Below, one piece after another: positions 1-9,021 of a DNA stretch of 64,000 nucleotides; position 1 is the first letter of the stretch; each line of letters begins with the position of its first letter. Position numbers and translations under genes: made by a program. The notes beneath the pieces were generated by a model that did not search any database, had not been told where the DNA came from, and saw only the letters and a list, made by a program, of their open reading frames with translations. Source of the stretch: Rhizobium aethiopicum (lineage in GTDB: Bacteria; Pseudomonadota; Alphaproteobacteria; Rhizobiales; Rhizobiaceae); assembly GCF_900094625.1 (NCBI RefSeq), contig NZ_FMAJ01000004.1, positions 186,001-250,000 of the forward strand, in the 5' to 3' direction.

Positions 1-183
1 CCGGTTGGCAAAGTTAGGCAACTGGAACGTGCTCTTGCCATTGCCGCCATATTGGGTGCCGAGCAGGGAAAAAAGTTCGGAGTTCTGCTGGATGGGGAGC
101 AATGTACCGTTGCACGATGCCCAGCCGCGGGGAGCAAAATCGAAACCGAACAGTTGGATCTCGCCGAGATAAGGTTCTGTCAT
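1..183 (-). CDS. Phage tail collar domain protein (MdpB-like), 3' part cut by window edge
   Basis: The reading frame begins at an ATG at 183 and runs off the left edge, so only about 60 N-terminal residues are visible. They include GEIQLFGFDFAPRGWASCNG and a later LLGTQYGG, the opening of the tail-collar fold found in phage short tail fibres and in the microcystin-dependent protein (MdpB) family. It is the third of three same-strand paralogues and starts 28 bases after its neighbour stops, so it is probably cotranscribed with them. The role of these proteins in bacteria is not settled. No other phage structural gene is visible, which argues against a resident prophage. Confidence 0.8.
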   Translation of the reverse strand, partial: MTEPYLGEIQLFGFDFAPRGWASCNGTLLPIQQNSELFSLLGTQYGGNGKSTFQLPNFANR

Positions 184-211
184 GGCAATGTCCTTGATGG
201 ATGAAGCGGGC

Positions 212-739
212 TCATCGGGATGAGGGAAAGATACCGGCCCATGCGATGCAATACTGCACCGTCAACGTCGGCATCGTATTGTCATGCATGACCGTCGATC
301 CGGTTGCCTGTATTGCCGCCTGTGATGCTGTGATCGGAGTGGCGCCGCTGATATCGGTGGCATACATCGTGTCGCCGCTCAGCGCGGCGAGTTCGGACGA
401 GCTTACCAATGTCGCTTCCGCCAGTCCGGTAGTGGCAAGATACGGATGCGTGTGTGCTGGCATTTGTGTGGGCAGAAGCGTGACGTTCTCGCTACCGGCG
501 AATTGACCGATCACATAGGTCGACAAGTTCGGCCCGCTGCCCTGATGCACCGGTACGCGCCCGCAAAGATTGGGGGTCGCAAACGTTGTCTCTCCATCGC
601 CGCCATACGTCGTCCCGATAAGCGTGAACAGGTTCTCATATTCGGAAATGGGTTGTAGGGAATTGTTGCAGGGCAACCACCCGCTGGGCACTCGGGAAAA
701 GCCAAATAACCGGATTTCTCCGACGAAGGGAGTGCTCAT
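212..739 (-). CDS. Phage tail collar domain protein (MdpB-like), 175 aa
   Basis: A small secreted or structural protein of the tail-collar family. Residues near the start read STPFVGEIRLFGFSRVPSGW, followed by LIGTTYGGDGETTFATPNL, both family hallmarks. A conserved HTHPY-type motif lies mid-protein (QMPAHTHPY), where the fold binds metal or trimerises in phage fibres. An upstream in-frame start exists at 757, but GGAGG sits just ahead of the ATG at 739, so 739 was chosen. The family is about 170-190 residues long and this copy is complete. It is the middle of three paralogues reading in one direction, 36 bases after the 776-1306 gene. The exact function is unknown. Confidence 0.82.
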   Translation of the reverse strand: MSTPFVGEIRLFGFSRVPSGWLPCNNSLQPISEYENLFTLIGTTYGGDGETTFATPNLCGRVPVHQGSGPNLSTYVIGQFAGSENVTLLPTQMPAHTHPYLATTGLAEATLVSSSELAALSGDTMYATDISGATPITASQAAIQATGSTVMHDNTMPTLTVQYCIAWAGIFPSSR

Positions 740-775
740 GATTGATCCTCCAAGCAATGGGTTGACAAGCGCTGT

Positions 776-1306
776 TCAATTGGAGGACGGAAAAATCCCC
801 GACAGTGCAATGCAAAAGCTGATCACGTCACAGGGCTGCCTATTCTCATGGGGCTGGCCATTACCGGCGGGGATCACAGTCTGGCTCGACAGCGTGACCT
901 GATCACCACCGGAAGCGCCGTAAATTTCGGCGCTGTTGGTTCCGTAGAGCGCATCGCTCGGATTTCGCACGGTGCCGCTGCTCGTGGTTCCTGTCGCCAG
1001 GTGAATGTGCTGAGGCAATTGTTGCTGCAGCAAAGTCACACTTTCGACGCCGCCGGTTGCGCCAATCCCATAGGGCGAAGGCTGCCATGTGGGATCGTAG
1101 GATGATCCAAATCCCACCGGCGTACGGCTCTGCATATTGGGCAAGGCGAATGTCGTCTGCCCATCACCACCGTAATGCGTGCCCAAGAGTGAGAACAAGG
1201 CCTGGTTCTGGTTCACGCTGAGGAACTGGCCGTCGCACAGGGCAAAGCCTCTGGGCGCGAACGGAAACCCTGTGAGCATGATCTGGCCGAGAAAGAATTC
1301 CGACAT
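776..1306 (-). CDS. Phage tail collar domain protein (MdpB-like), 176 aa
   Basis: First of the three collar paralogues in transcription order. The start MSEFFLGQIMLTGFPFAPRG is preceded by AGGGG, and an earlier in-frame ATG at 1351 would add 15 atypical residues. Family marks are LLGTHYGGDGQTTFALPNM and QLPQHIHLATG. It diverges clearly from its two neighbours, so the triplication is old rather than recent. It lies about 110 bases downstream of the large autotransporter gene on the same strand, which may place all four in one surface-protein unit. The function is inferred from the fold only. Confidence 0.82.
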   Translation of the reverse strand: MSEFFLGQIMLTGFPFAPRGFALCDGQFLSVNQNQALFSLLGTHYGGDGQTTFALPNMQSRTPVGFGSSYDPTWQPSPYGIGATGGVESVTLLQQQLPQHIHLATGTTSSGTVRNPSDALYGTNSAEIYGASGGDQVTLSSQTVIPAGNGQPHENRQPCDVISFCIALSGIFPSSN

Positions 1307-1414
1307 ACCCATACCCCTGAATATACCAACGATATTGAAGAGCATCATCACTCAATCATTGCGCTAAACGCAAGAGCAATTTGCTATCTTAAGTGCAGCA
1401 AATTGAGGCAACTT

Positions 1415-4400
1415 CTAAAACTTCTTTGACGCGGCGACCTTGGCGCCAACGGATTGCTCCCCGTCGCCCTCGACGTCGAAGAGCAGACTTGTGTCGAGCA
1501 TCCAGAAGTTCGCGGTCTGCATCGTCAGCCCAGCGGTAAGAGAAGCGAAGGCACCTGACCCGTCCAGTCCGGAGAAGCCGCCGGTAAGGCCGAGCTTCGG
1601 AGTGAGCTTCGCGCCGCTCTCCAGCAGGAAGGACCGGGCGATTTCGGCACCCAGGCTGACCCGGAACTGGTCGTCGTTGAAGCCGTCGATGATGATGGCA
1701 TCGCCGGATCTATTCTTGACGGTATAATCGTCGACCTTTTCCGAGAAGTAGATCGCCCGCAGTTTTGGCGCGATCGTGGTTTCATCGTCGAGATTCCACT
1801 GTCCTTCGATTGACGTATCGGCCATCCACCGCGTCGTCTCGAAATCACCGTCCCAGAACTCCGTGTCAATGGTGTTGCCGGAACCGCCGTAGCGCAGGCT
1901 ACCGTTCCAGAATACGCCCCTGCCGATCTCCAGCGAGGCATAGGGTCCCGCAAGCCAGCCATTGCCCGTCAGCTCGGCATCCTGATCGGTCGGATCGGTC
2001 ATGCGGTCATAGTGGAAGGACAGCCCGATCAACGCCTTGTCAGAGAGAAGATAATCCGCTCCCATATTGATCATGGCAAAGCTGCCCCACTCACCGGCGC
2101 CGTCGTCCCTATTCCTGTCGTTATGGGCCAGGAAGGCGCCGTCGATCCAGACGTTGAAGGGTGCCGAGGCCGCATCCGCATCACCACCGGCTGCGCGAAT
2201 CTGCGACAGGCTGGTGGCGAAGCCGAACGTCATCCCTTCTTCGGAAGGCATCATGCGCGCGGTGATCGGATCGGTCGCCTCCTGCATCCGCCGGCGCTGC
2301 AGGAGTCCCGGAACCTTGATCGTGTTGGCGATCATGTTCTGTCGGGATTCCACGAAGTCATGTACGAGCTTGTCGATATCGTCGGCCACCTTGCCGGCGT
2401 CATAGCTGACATTATAGGTGACCGTGGCTGTATTGGAGGTTCCGAGCGCGCTGACGAGCCTGTAGCCGACGCGGACCTGGCCGGAATAGGCTGGGTTCAA
2501 CGTAAGGTGCAGATACCAGCCGGCCGGGGTCGCCGGGCCGGCCTGGGCCAGCTGACCCCGGATGATCGTCGCGGTGGCCGCATTGGCGGGCTCTACGAAT
2601 GCGAGGGCCGCAGCGGTGAACGGACCGCCGGTTGCGCCGCGATTGAGGTAGACGTCGGGAGGCGTCGAACCGGCCGGCACGTCGACGACCATGTCCTGGA
2701 CAGTGACGGAGCGGGTCTTCACCTTCAGCGTATAGGAGGCTATTCCAGTTGCGCCGTTGCCGTCGCGGACCTCGATCGTGAAGCTGTAATCGCCTTCCGT
2801 GCCAATCGCCAGCGGGCCGGTTAGCTGCCCGGTCGAGATGTTCAGAACCAGCCCGCTCGGCAAACTGCCGGATGCCAGACTGTAGATCTTCGTGCCGACC
2901 CCGCCGGTCGCCGAGATTTGCTGACTATAGGCTTCGCCCGCCATGGCCTCGGGCAGCGCACCATCGGCCGGCGAGAAGACAAAACTCGTGGGCACCGGAA
3001 TTGTGATCGTATAGGCGGCCGACGTGGCGGCGCTGTTGGCATCGGTGGCCGTGATGGAGAAACCATAATTGCCTGGCGTCGTCGGCGTGCCGGTGATCGC
3101 CCCCGTCGACGGATTGAGCGTCAGCCCGGCCGGCAGCGAGCCGGTAACGCCGTAGCTGTAAGGGCTGGCACCACCCGAAGCAGTAACTGTCTGGCTGTAG
3201 GCGATGCCGACTGCACCATTCGGCAGGGCGCCGCTCGGCGGCGAGAATGCCAACGTCGGCGGACTGACTGTGATGGTGACCGTTGCCGGCGCCGAGGTAC
3301 CCGAGCCATTGGTTGCGGTATAGGTGAAGCTGTCGGATCCGCTGTAGCCTGACGTCGGCGTATAGGTGATGGACGTTCCCGATGCGATCGCCGTCCCATT
3401 GGCGGCTCCGGTTGCGATCGCAACCGAGCTCGCCGCTCCGCCCGTGATATTGAGCGTGATGGGATTGTTCGACGAGTTGGCGGCGACGGTTGCCGTAACG
3501 CCACCCGCGACCGGAGGCTGGATGTTGGTTGTCAGGGTATAGGCCCTGGAGCCGGTAAAGGGTCCCGTGCCGCTCGAACTGTCCGTCGCGGTGATCGTGA
3601 TGTTGAATGTGCCCGATATCGTCGGAGTGCCGGAGAGAACACCACTCGATGACAGGGTCAGGCCGGACGGAAGCGTGCCTGCCGTCACCGCATAGCTGTA
3701 GGGGCTTGTTCCGCCCGAGGCGGTGATGGTCTGGCTATAGGCGGTTCCGGTGGTCGCGGCCGGCAAAGAGGAAGGGTTGATCGCGATCGTCGGTGCAGCA
3801 ACGGTTATGCTGTAGGGCCTCGAACTGGTGAACGGTCCAACCCCCGTCGAGCTGTCGGTCACGCTGATAGTGAAGTTGAATGTACCTCCCGCCGTCGGTG
3901 TACCGGCGAGCGCGCCCGTCGCGGCCGACAGGCTCAAACCGGGCGGAAGAGCGCCGGCGGTGATCGCATAGGAGTAGGGGGCCGTGCCGCCGGAGGCCGT
4001 GACGATCTGGCCATAGGCCGCCCCGGTTGCGCCGGATGGCAATGTCGCTGGGCTGAGCGAGATCGTCGGCGGGCTGACGGTTATCGTTACCGTTGCCGGT
4101 GCGGAAGTACCGCCGGCATTGGTCGCGGTATAGGTGAAACTGTCCGGGCCGGCATAGCTTGCCGTCGGCGTATAGGTGATCGACGTGCCGCTTGCCGAGG
4201 CTGTGCCGTGAGCCGCCTGCGTGCCGACAGCCACAGATGTGGCCGCTCCCCCCGACAGATTCAACGTAATCGGATTCGAACTGCTTCCATGGCTGACTGT
4301 TGCGCTGGCCGGCCCGGCAACCGGTGGCGCCACACTTGCCGCAATCGCAATATTGATCGTGAAAGGATTGGCGCTGGCATCGACCAGGATGAAGTTGTCG

Positions 4401-4771
4401 CTGGTGGCTCCGTCGCCATTGTTTGTATACGTAAACGTCCCCGCGGCGGCATTGTAGTTCGTTATCGAGCCATGCTGCGGAGAGGTTGCACTTGGGTCGT
4501 TGAGGGGATTGAGGCCAACGGGATCGCACTGAGTGCCGATGTTGACATCAATCGACCCGCCGGAGGCCATCGGACTTGTCGATGGCGTCGTGTTCGCATC
4601 AGGGAAGTTGAAGACGGTACAAGCACCATAAGCCACACCCGGGCTTGCCAGCGATAAACCAGAACAGAAAAGAGTAACGAGCAGCGCTAGCTTCAACAGC
4701 AGCTTGCAAGCGAGCGTGCCGGCAGCAATTGATCTTCTATCTGTTTTAAAGGCCTGCTTCGCCTTCCGCAT
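1415..4771 (-). CDS. Large Ig-repeat autotransporter (putative adhesin), about 1118 aa
   Basis: A surface protein with a signal peptide (hydrophobic stretch about residues 20-48, cleavage near AYGA), a repeated passenger and a C-terminal beta-barrel. The passenger alternates cadherin-like/Big_9 modules (ITYTPTASYAGPDSFTYTAT and ITYTPTSGYSGSDSFTYTAT) with pairs of putative Ig (He_PIG) modules recognisable by AYSQTITASGG and LPSGL. The order is A-B-B-A-B-B. About the last 280 residues have the alternating aromatic/polar pattern of an autotransporter barrel, ending in KKF with a terminal Phe. In-frame starts also exist at 4882 and 4975; 4771 was chosen because it places the signal peptide correctly. 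The Ser/Thr/Gly-rich repeats suggest an extended adhesive stalk. Ligand unknown. Confidence 0.8.
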   Translation of the reverse strand: MRKAKQAFKTDRRSIAAGTLACKLLLKLALLVTLFCSGLSLASPGVAYGACTVFNFPDANTTPSTSPMASGGSIDVNIGTQCDPVGLNPLNDPSATSPQHGSITNYNAAAGTFTYTNNGDGATSDNFILVDASANPFTINIAIAASVAPPVAGPASATVSHGSSSNPITLNLSGGAATSVAVGTQAAHGTASASGTSITYTPTASYAGPDSFTYTATNAGGTSAPATVTITVSPPTISLSPATLPSGATGAAYGQIVTASGGTAPYSYAITAGALPPGLSLSAATGALAGTPTAGGTFNFTISVTDSSTGVGPFTSSRPYSITVAAPTIAINPSSLPAATTGTAYSQTITASGGTSPYSYAVTAGTLPSGLTLSSSGVLSGTPTISGTFNITITATDSSSGTGPFTGSRAYTLTTNIQPPVAGGVTATVAANSSNNPITLNITGGAASSVAIATGAANGTAIASGTSITYTPTSGYSGSDSFTYTATNGSGTSAPATVTITVSPPTLAFSPPSGALPNGAVGIAYSQTVTASGGASPYSYGVTGSLPAGLTLNPSTGAITGTPTTPGNYGFSITATDANSAATSAAYTITIPVPTSFVFSPADGALPEAMAGEAYSQQISATGGVGTKIYSLASGSLPSGLVLNISTGQLTGPLAIGTEGDYSFTIEVRDGNGATGIASYTLKVKTRSVTVQDMVVDVPAGSTPPDVYLNRGATGGPFTAAALAFVEPANAATATIIRGQLAQAGPATPAGWYLHLTLNPAYSGQVRVGYRLVSALGTSNTATVTYNVSYDAGKVADDIDKLVHDFVESRQNMIANTIKVPGLLQRRRMQEATDPITARMMPSEEGMTFGFATSLSQIRAAGGDADAASAPFNVWIDGAFLAHNDRNRDDGAGEWGSFAMINMGADYLLSDKALIGLSFHYDRMTDPTDQDAELTGNGWLAGPYASLEIGRGVFWNGSLRYGGSGNTIDTEFWDGDFETTRWMADTSIEGQWNLDDETTIAPKLRAIYFSEKVDDYTVKNRSGDAIIIDGFNDDQFRVSLGAEIARSFLLESGAKLTPKLGLTGGFSGLDGSGAFASLTAGLTMQTANFWMLDTSLLFDVEGDGEQSVGAKVAASKKF
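3280..4290 (-). repeat. Internal coding repeat of Big_9/Ig modules within the autotransporter gene
   Basis: Two DNA segments, about 3280-3500 and 4070-4290, encode near-copies of the same module (PPVAG.. to SAPATVTITVSPPT). They are separated by two related He_PIG modules. The repeats are in frame and diverged at third positions, consistent with old duplication followed by drift. Such tracts can recombine and change stalk length. Confidence 0.65.
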
Positions 4772-5307
4772 CCTGTAGCGCGGCCGGGTTCTGATCAGGT
4801 CGTTTTGTGAGATGCCGCTCACGTTTCCAGGCGCGGATTCTCTTCCGGAAAGTCCGATGTCCAGCTGTTCGTCACTTGTCATTTGCCCAACCCGAAGACC
4901 GAGCGCACTCCACTGCAAACAGCAGGAGGCTGCGCTTGCGCTTGCCCGCCTGCATTGTAGCTGACGCCGACCCACGCATTTACAGTAGTAGTGGAAGCAT
5001 CTTGAAAGGCAATTTTCTGCCGCCGTAAATCACGCGATTTCGGTTGATCAGAAATGATTTTCAATTTCTTGTTGTAGATTGGCAACATCGCGGATTGCGT
5101 CTGTTCCAGAGAGGATCCGAGCCCTCCGCAAGGGCGGTGAAGCTCGCGGCACCGTCCAGAGCGGCGCCGGTCAAAAGACACAGTTGATTTGAGCAGGATG
5201 CCTGGTGAGGTCGCGTTCCCCAGCCCTGCCTGAACCCGGCGTCACACGGCCTATGTGAAAAAGCTAAGCCGGCATCGCCCGTGCAGGCGCCATAAGCGAA
5301 AGTGCGT
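4772..5307. other. Intergenic region upstream of the autotransporter gene
   Basis: The region runs from the chosen autotransporter start to the stop of the GMC oxidoreductase gene. The part up to 4882 or 4975 could be coding if an upstream start is used. The rest contains AT-rich sequence about 5020-5090, with a small inverted repeat AAATC-ACGC-GATTT at 5027-5040, a plausible promoter or operator zone. No convincing gene is seen in any frame. Confidence 0.4.
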
Positions 5308-6960
5308 CTACAGCTGTCCCGACCGATAGCAGTCGACGAGGTTCCGGCAGGCACGGATCGTCAGCGCCATGACGGTGAGCGTCGTGCCGGCGATGCCGCT
5401 GCCCGGGAAGGCGCTGGCGTCGGTGACGATGAGGTTCGGCGCATCCCAGAGCTGGTTGTAGGGATTGAGCACCGAAGCCTCCGGGGTTTCGCCCATGCGC
5501 GCACCGCCCGTCTCATGGATCGCTGCGCCCATGCACATGGTCTTGCGGAACCATGTGCGGAACATGAAACGGCTGAAGGCGTCGGCGTCGGGAAAGGCGC
5601 CCTTGCCCATCTCCTTGAGGCCGGTGGGCGAGCCGATGAATTCAAGATCGCCGCCGACCTCTTTAACCATGGCGATCAGCGTTTCCTCCTGCCGGCGAAG
5701 CAGCGCCTGCTCCTCTTCCTGCATGACACAGCGAATATGCGGCACCGGAATGTTCCAGGCATCCCTGCGCCTGGCATCGAGTGTGATGCGGTTCTCGGCA
5801 TAGGGCAGCATGCGGCCGAAGCCGAAGAAGGCCAGACGCGCATCAGCCTCCCCAGCGACCGGCGCCCGGCCGACGCTGCCCTGATAGTCGAAATCGCCAC
5901 GGGCGGCGTCGCCCTCGCCGAAGCGGGGAATGAAGATGCCACCCGACGGGTTGTAGAACGGGTCCGTGGGAGCGGATTCGTCAGGCGCCCAACCCTTCGC
6001 CTTGGAAAAGGAACCGAAGGCGAGGCAAGGAAGCTGATCCATGAAATAGCGCCCGAGCGCCCCCGAGCTGTTTCCGAGCCCCCCGGGATGTCTTGCCGAT
6101 GACGAATTGAGCAGCAGCCGCACGCTCTCGATCGGCGAGGCGGAGAGCACCACCGTCGCGGCGCGCGCTGTCGAAACCTTCCCCGTGTTGCGATCGATGA
6201 ATTCCGCACCGGTGGCGCGGCCTGTTTTTTCATCGGTGGTGATGCGGCGAACGACGGCGTCATAACGGATCGTCAGCCGCCCGCTCGCCTTTGCGTCCCG
6301 CAGCGGTCGCGGCATGCGTTCGGCGTCCGGCGCGATATAGCGCCAGGAGACGACGTGCCGGTCCGGCCAGCGGCTTTCTACAGCCTGCTTGAAGATCTGC
6401 TCGGCGGGCGTCAGGCTTGCCGGTTTCTCATATAGGCCGTCCGGCAAGGTTGGCACATCGTCCTTGTTGCCGTAGAGCCCGAGATAAGACTCCACTTCGT
6501 CATAAAAGGGCGCAAGCTCGTCATAGGAGACCGGCCAGTCTACGCCCTTTCCGGTGCGCGATCGGATCTTGAAATCATCGTCGGTCCAGCGCAGCAGCAC
6601 GCGGCCGAAACTGTGCAGACGTCCGCCGCCCTGGCGGCCGCGGATCCAGAGAAAGGGCTCGCCCTTCGGCGTCGTATAGGGGTTCTTGCGATCGTTGACG
6701 AAGAAATGGCTGAAGCGTTCGGTAAAGAAGGCCGCCCGCGCCTGGATCGGCTGGCCTTTCAGGGTGGCGCGTGCACGCTCCCAAATATTGATGCTGCTTG
6801 CAGGCGCCTTCTTGCGCGCCGGGTCGAAATCTCTGGGGCCTACGGCCGGCCCGGCCTCGAGCAGCAGCACCGAGAGGCCCTGGGCCGTCAGCTCTTTGAC
6901 CGCGAAGGAACCCGCCGCGCCGGAGCCGATCACCAGCGCATCATAAACGATCTCAGCCAT
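5308..6960 (-). CDS. GMC family FAD-dependent oxidoreductase, 550 aa
   Basis: Oxidises an alcohol group, probably of a sugar or cyclitol, using FAD. The N-terminus has the dinucleotide-binding motif GSGAAGSFAVKEL (about residues 12-24) followed by LLLEAG. The C-terminus has IHETGGARMGETPEAS and VTDASAFPGSGIAGTTLTVM, the GMC_oxred_C signature with the active-site region. Length is typical of the family. It is the last gene of a minus-strand operon with a CUT1 sugar importer and a TIM-barrel isomerase, 83 bases after the ATPase gene. The context resembles loci that oxidise sugars at C3 before cleavage. No Tat-type partner subunit or cytochrome is adjacent, so the electron acceptor is unknown. 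Confidence 0.85.
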   Translation of the reverse strand: MAEIVYDALVIGSGAAGSFAVKELTAQGLSVLLLEAGPAVGPRDFDPARKKAPASSINIWERARATLKGQPIQARAAFFTERFSHFFVNDRKNPYTTPKGEPFLWIRGRQGGGRLHSFGRVLLRWTDDDFKIRSRTGKGVDWPVSYDELAPFYDEVESYLGLYGNKDDVPTLPDGLYEKPASLTPAEQIFKQAVESRWPDRHVVSWRYIAPDAERMPRPLRDAKASGRLTIRYDAVVRRITTDEKTGRATGAEFIDRNTGKVSTARAATVVLSASPIESVRLLLNSSSARHPGGLGNSSGALGRYFMDQLPCLAFGSFSKAKGWAPDESAPTDPFYNPSGGIFIPRFGEGDAARGDFDYQGSVGRAPVAGEADARLAFFGFGRMLPYAENRITLDARRRDAWNIPVPHIRCVMQEEEQALLRRQEETLIAMVKEVGGDLEFIGSPTGLKEMGKGAFPDADAFSRFMFRTWFRKTMCMGAAIHETGGARMGETPEASVLNPYNQLWDAPNLIVTDASAFPGSGIAGTTLTVMALTIRACRNLVDCYRSGQL

Positions 6961-7043
6961 ATCTTTTCAGATCCTGTCCTGGAGCAATTCGTCAAAGCGG
7001 CGAGAAGTGCGCCCCAAATTGCAGAAAACAACGAAATGGCGCT

Positions 7044-8126
7044 TCACAGCCGCGAGCCGTCAGCGCCAAAGAGCGAGGCCTTGGCGATGTCGAGCCCGAC
7101 AAGCAGGGCGTTGCCGGGCTCAAGGGCGACGTCACCCATGAGCCGAAGCGACAGACTCCTCTCCTCCCAGTCGAACCAGATGACAGCGTCCGAACCCATC
7201 GGCTCGACGACGGAGACCCTGCCGGGAATGGTGGGCAGACCGCCTGCGGTCCCATTGAGCACGAGATGCTCAGGCCGAAAGCCGAGCGTGGCAGGCCCTT
7301 CGACCGCGCCCGCCCGGAAAGCGTAGCCGGAGAGATCGATGGTCAGGCCTTTGCTCCGGAAGACCGGCGAGGCGCCGTCGCGCTCGATGCGCCCCTCGAT
7401 GAAGTTCATCGCCGGAGCGCCGATGAAGCCGGCGACGAAAAGGTTGGCTGGACGGCGGTAGATCTCCGCCGGCGAGGCGAGCTGCTGGATCACGCCATCC
7501 CGCATGATGGCGATGCGGTCGGCAAGCGTGAGGGCCTCGACCTGATCATGAGTCACATAGATCATTGTGTTGCCGAGACGCTGATGCAGCTTTTTGATCT
7601 CGACGCGCAATTCGTTGCGCAACTTGGCATCGAGGTTCGACAGCGGCTCGTCGAAGAGGAAGACGTCGACTTCGCGGACAAGCGCCCGGCCGATGGCGAC
7701 ACGCTGACGCTGGCCGCCCGACAGTTCGGCGGGGCGCCTGTCGAGCAGCTTTTCAAGATGGAGAAGGGCAGCGGTGCGGGCAACACGCGCCTCGATCTCG
7801 GTCTTCGGCAGGCCGGCGACGCGAAGGCCGAAGGAAAGGTTCTTGCGCACCGACATGCGCGGATAGAGCGCGTAGGACTGGAAGACCATGCCGATGCCGC
7901 GGCCCTTCGGCTCCTCCCAGCTGACATTCCTGCCCGAAATCCAGACCTCGCCCGAGGTAATGTCCTGGAGTCCGGCAATGGCGCTCAAAAGCGTCGACTT
8001 GCCGCAGCCGGATGGACCGAGCAGCACCAGAAATTCCCGCGGCGCGACGTCGATCGACATCTCTTCGATGACGGTGTGGTCGCCATAGGCGATCTTCAAA
8101 TCCTTGACGGAAACGGCGGATTGCAT
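7044..8126 (-). CDS. Sugar ABC transporter ATP-binding protein (MalK/UgpC type), 360 aa
   Basis: The energy-coupling subunit of a CUT1 sugar importer. Walker A is GPSGCGKST at about residues 37-45, the signature is LSGGQRQRVAIGRAL, and Walker B is DVFLFDEPLSNLDAKLR. An H-loop lies in YVTHDQVEALTLADR. The extra C-terminal 120 residues form the OB/TOBE regulatory domain typical of MalK and UgpC (GFRPEHLVL), which separates it from amino-acid ATPases. It follows the permease gene by 7 bases and precedes the GMC oxidoreductase. The substrate cannot be told from this subunit. Confidence 0.93.
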   Translation of the reverse strand: MQSAVSVKDLKIAYGDHTVIEEMSIDVAPREFLVLLGPSGCGKSTLLSAIAGLQDITSGEVWISGRNVSWEEPKGRGIGMVFQSYALYPRMSVRKNLSFGLRVAGLPKTEIEARVARTAALLHLEKLLDRRPAELSGGQRQRVAIGRALVREVDVFLFDEPLSNLDAKLRNELRVEIKKLHQRLGNTMIYVTHDQVEALTLADRIAIMRDGVIQQLASPAEIYRRPANLFVAGFIGAPAMNFIEGRIERDGASPVFRSKGLTIDLSGYAFRAGAVEGPATLGFRPEHLVLNGTAGGLPTIPGRVSVVEPMGSDAVIWFDWEERSLSLRLMGDVALEPGNALLVGLDIAKASLFGADGSRL

Positions 8127-8133
8127 GAAAGCG

Positions 8134-9021
8134 TTACCCCTTGACTGCGCCGGCTGCGATGCCGCGCACGAACCAGCGACCGGATAGGAAATAGATGGCG
8201 AGCGGCACGATGGCGGTCAGGATCGTCGCCGCCATGTTCACATTGTAGGTGCGCTCACCCATCGTGGTGTTGACGATGTTATTGAGCTGGACGGTCATCG
8301 GCAGGTTGTCTCGCCCGGCAAAGACGAGGCCAAGCAGGAAGTCGTTCCAGATGCCGGTGAACTGCAGCATCGAGACCACGACCACCATCGGCACGGCGAT
8401 CGGCAGCATGATTTCGAAGAAGATGCGCCAGAATCCGGCGCCATCGACGCGCGCCGCCTTGCAGAGCTCCTCCGGCACGCTGACGAAATAATTGCGGAAG
8501 AGCAGCGTCACCAGCGGCAGTCCGAAGATGACATGGACGAGAATGATGCCGGCGAGTGAATTGTAGAGACCGATATTCGCCATCGCCCGGACCATCGGAT
8601 AGAGGAAGATCTGGTAGGGGATGAGGCCGCCGGCCATCAGCAGGCCGAAGAGCGCATTTGCCCCGCGCGGCCGCCAGAGCGACAGCGCATAGCCGTTGAC
8701 GGCGCCGATGAAGACCGAGATCGCGACCGCGGGAACGGTAATCGCCACCGAATTCCAGAAGCCGCTGCGAATGCCGACACAGACGGTTCCCATGCAGGCG
8801 CCCGACCAGGCGGTCACCCACGCGGAGAAATCGAGCGTGGCGGGCAGGGCGAAGATCTGTCCGAGCCGGATCTCGTCCATGCTCTTCAGCGAGGTGACGA
8901 CCATCGTAAAGAGCGGCAGAAGGAAGAAAAGCGCGGCAACGACAAGAAAGGAGTAGAGACCGATGCGCCCTGCCGTGAGGCGCGCCGGCTTCGGCCCATT
9001 GGGGTGAGGCTGGTTCATCAC
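8134..9021 (-). CDS. Carbohydrate ABC transporter permease (MalG type), 295 aa
   Basis: Inner-membrane subunit of the CUT1 importer. About six hydrophobic segments are visible, starting with GLYSFLVVAALFFLLPLFTM. The EAA loop that docks the ATPase reads EELCKAARVDGAGFWRIFFE. It ends in KG like many MalG homologues. Its start overlaps the stop of the companion permease by 4 bases (ATGA), which implies translational coupling. Length is normal for the family. Confidence 0.92.
   Translation of the reverse strand: MMNQPHPNGPKPARLTAGRIGLYSFLVVAALFFLLPLFTMVVTSLKSMDEIRLGQIFALPATLDFSAWVTAWSGACMGTVCVGIRSGFWNSVAITVPAVAISVFIGAVNGYALSLWRPRGANALFGLLMAGGLIPYQIFLYPMVRAMANIGLYNSLAGIILVHVIFGLPLVTLLFRNYFVSVPEELCKAARVDGAGFWRIFFEIMLPIAVPMVVVVSMLQFTGIWNDFLLGLVFAGRDNLPMTVQLNNIVNTTMGERTYNVNMAATILTAIVPLAIYFLSGRWFVRGIAAGAVKG

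Noticed and set aside
1..1306. A prophage at the left edge, suggested by collar-domain proteins
   Set aside because: No other phage gene, integrase or attachment site is visible, and collar-domain proteins also occur outside phages. Genes beyond the left edge could change this view.
1415..4771. CRISPR-like or tandem DNA repeats within the large gene
   Set aside because: The repeats are long, diverged, in frame and encode Ig-type modules; there are no short direct repeats with spacers.
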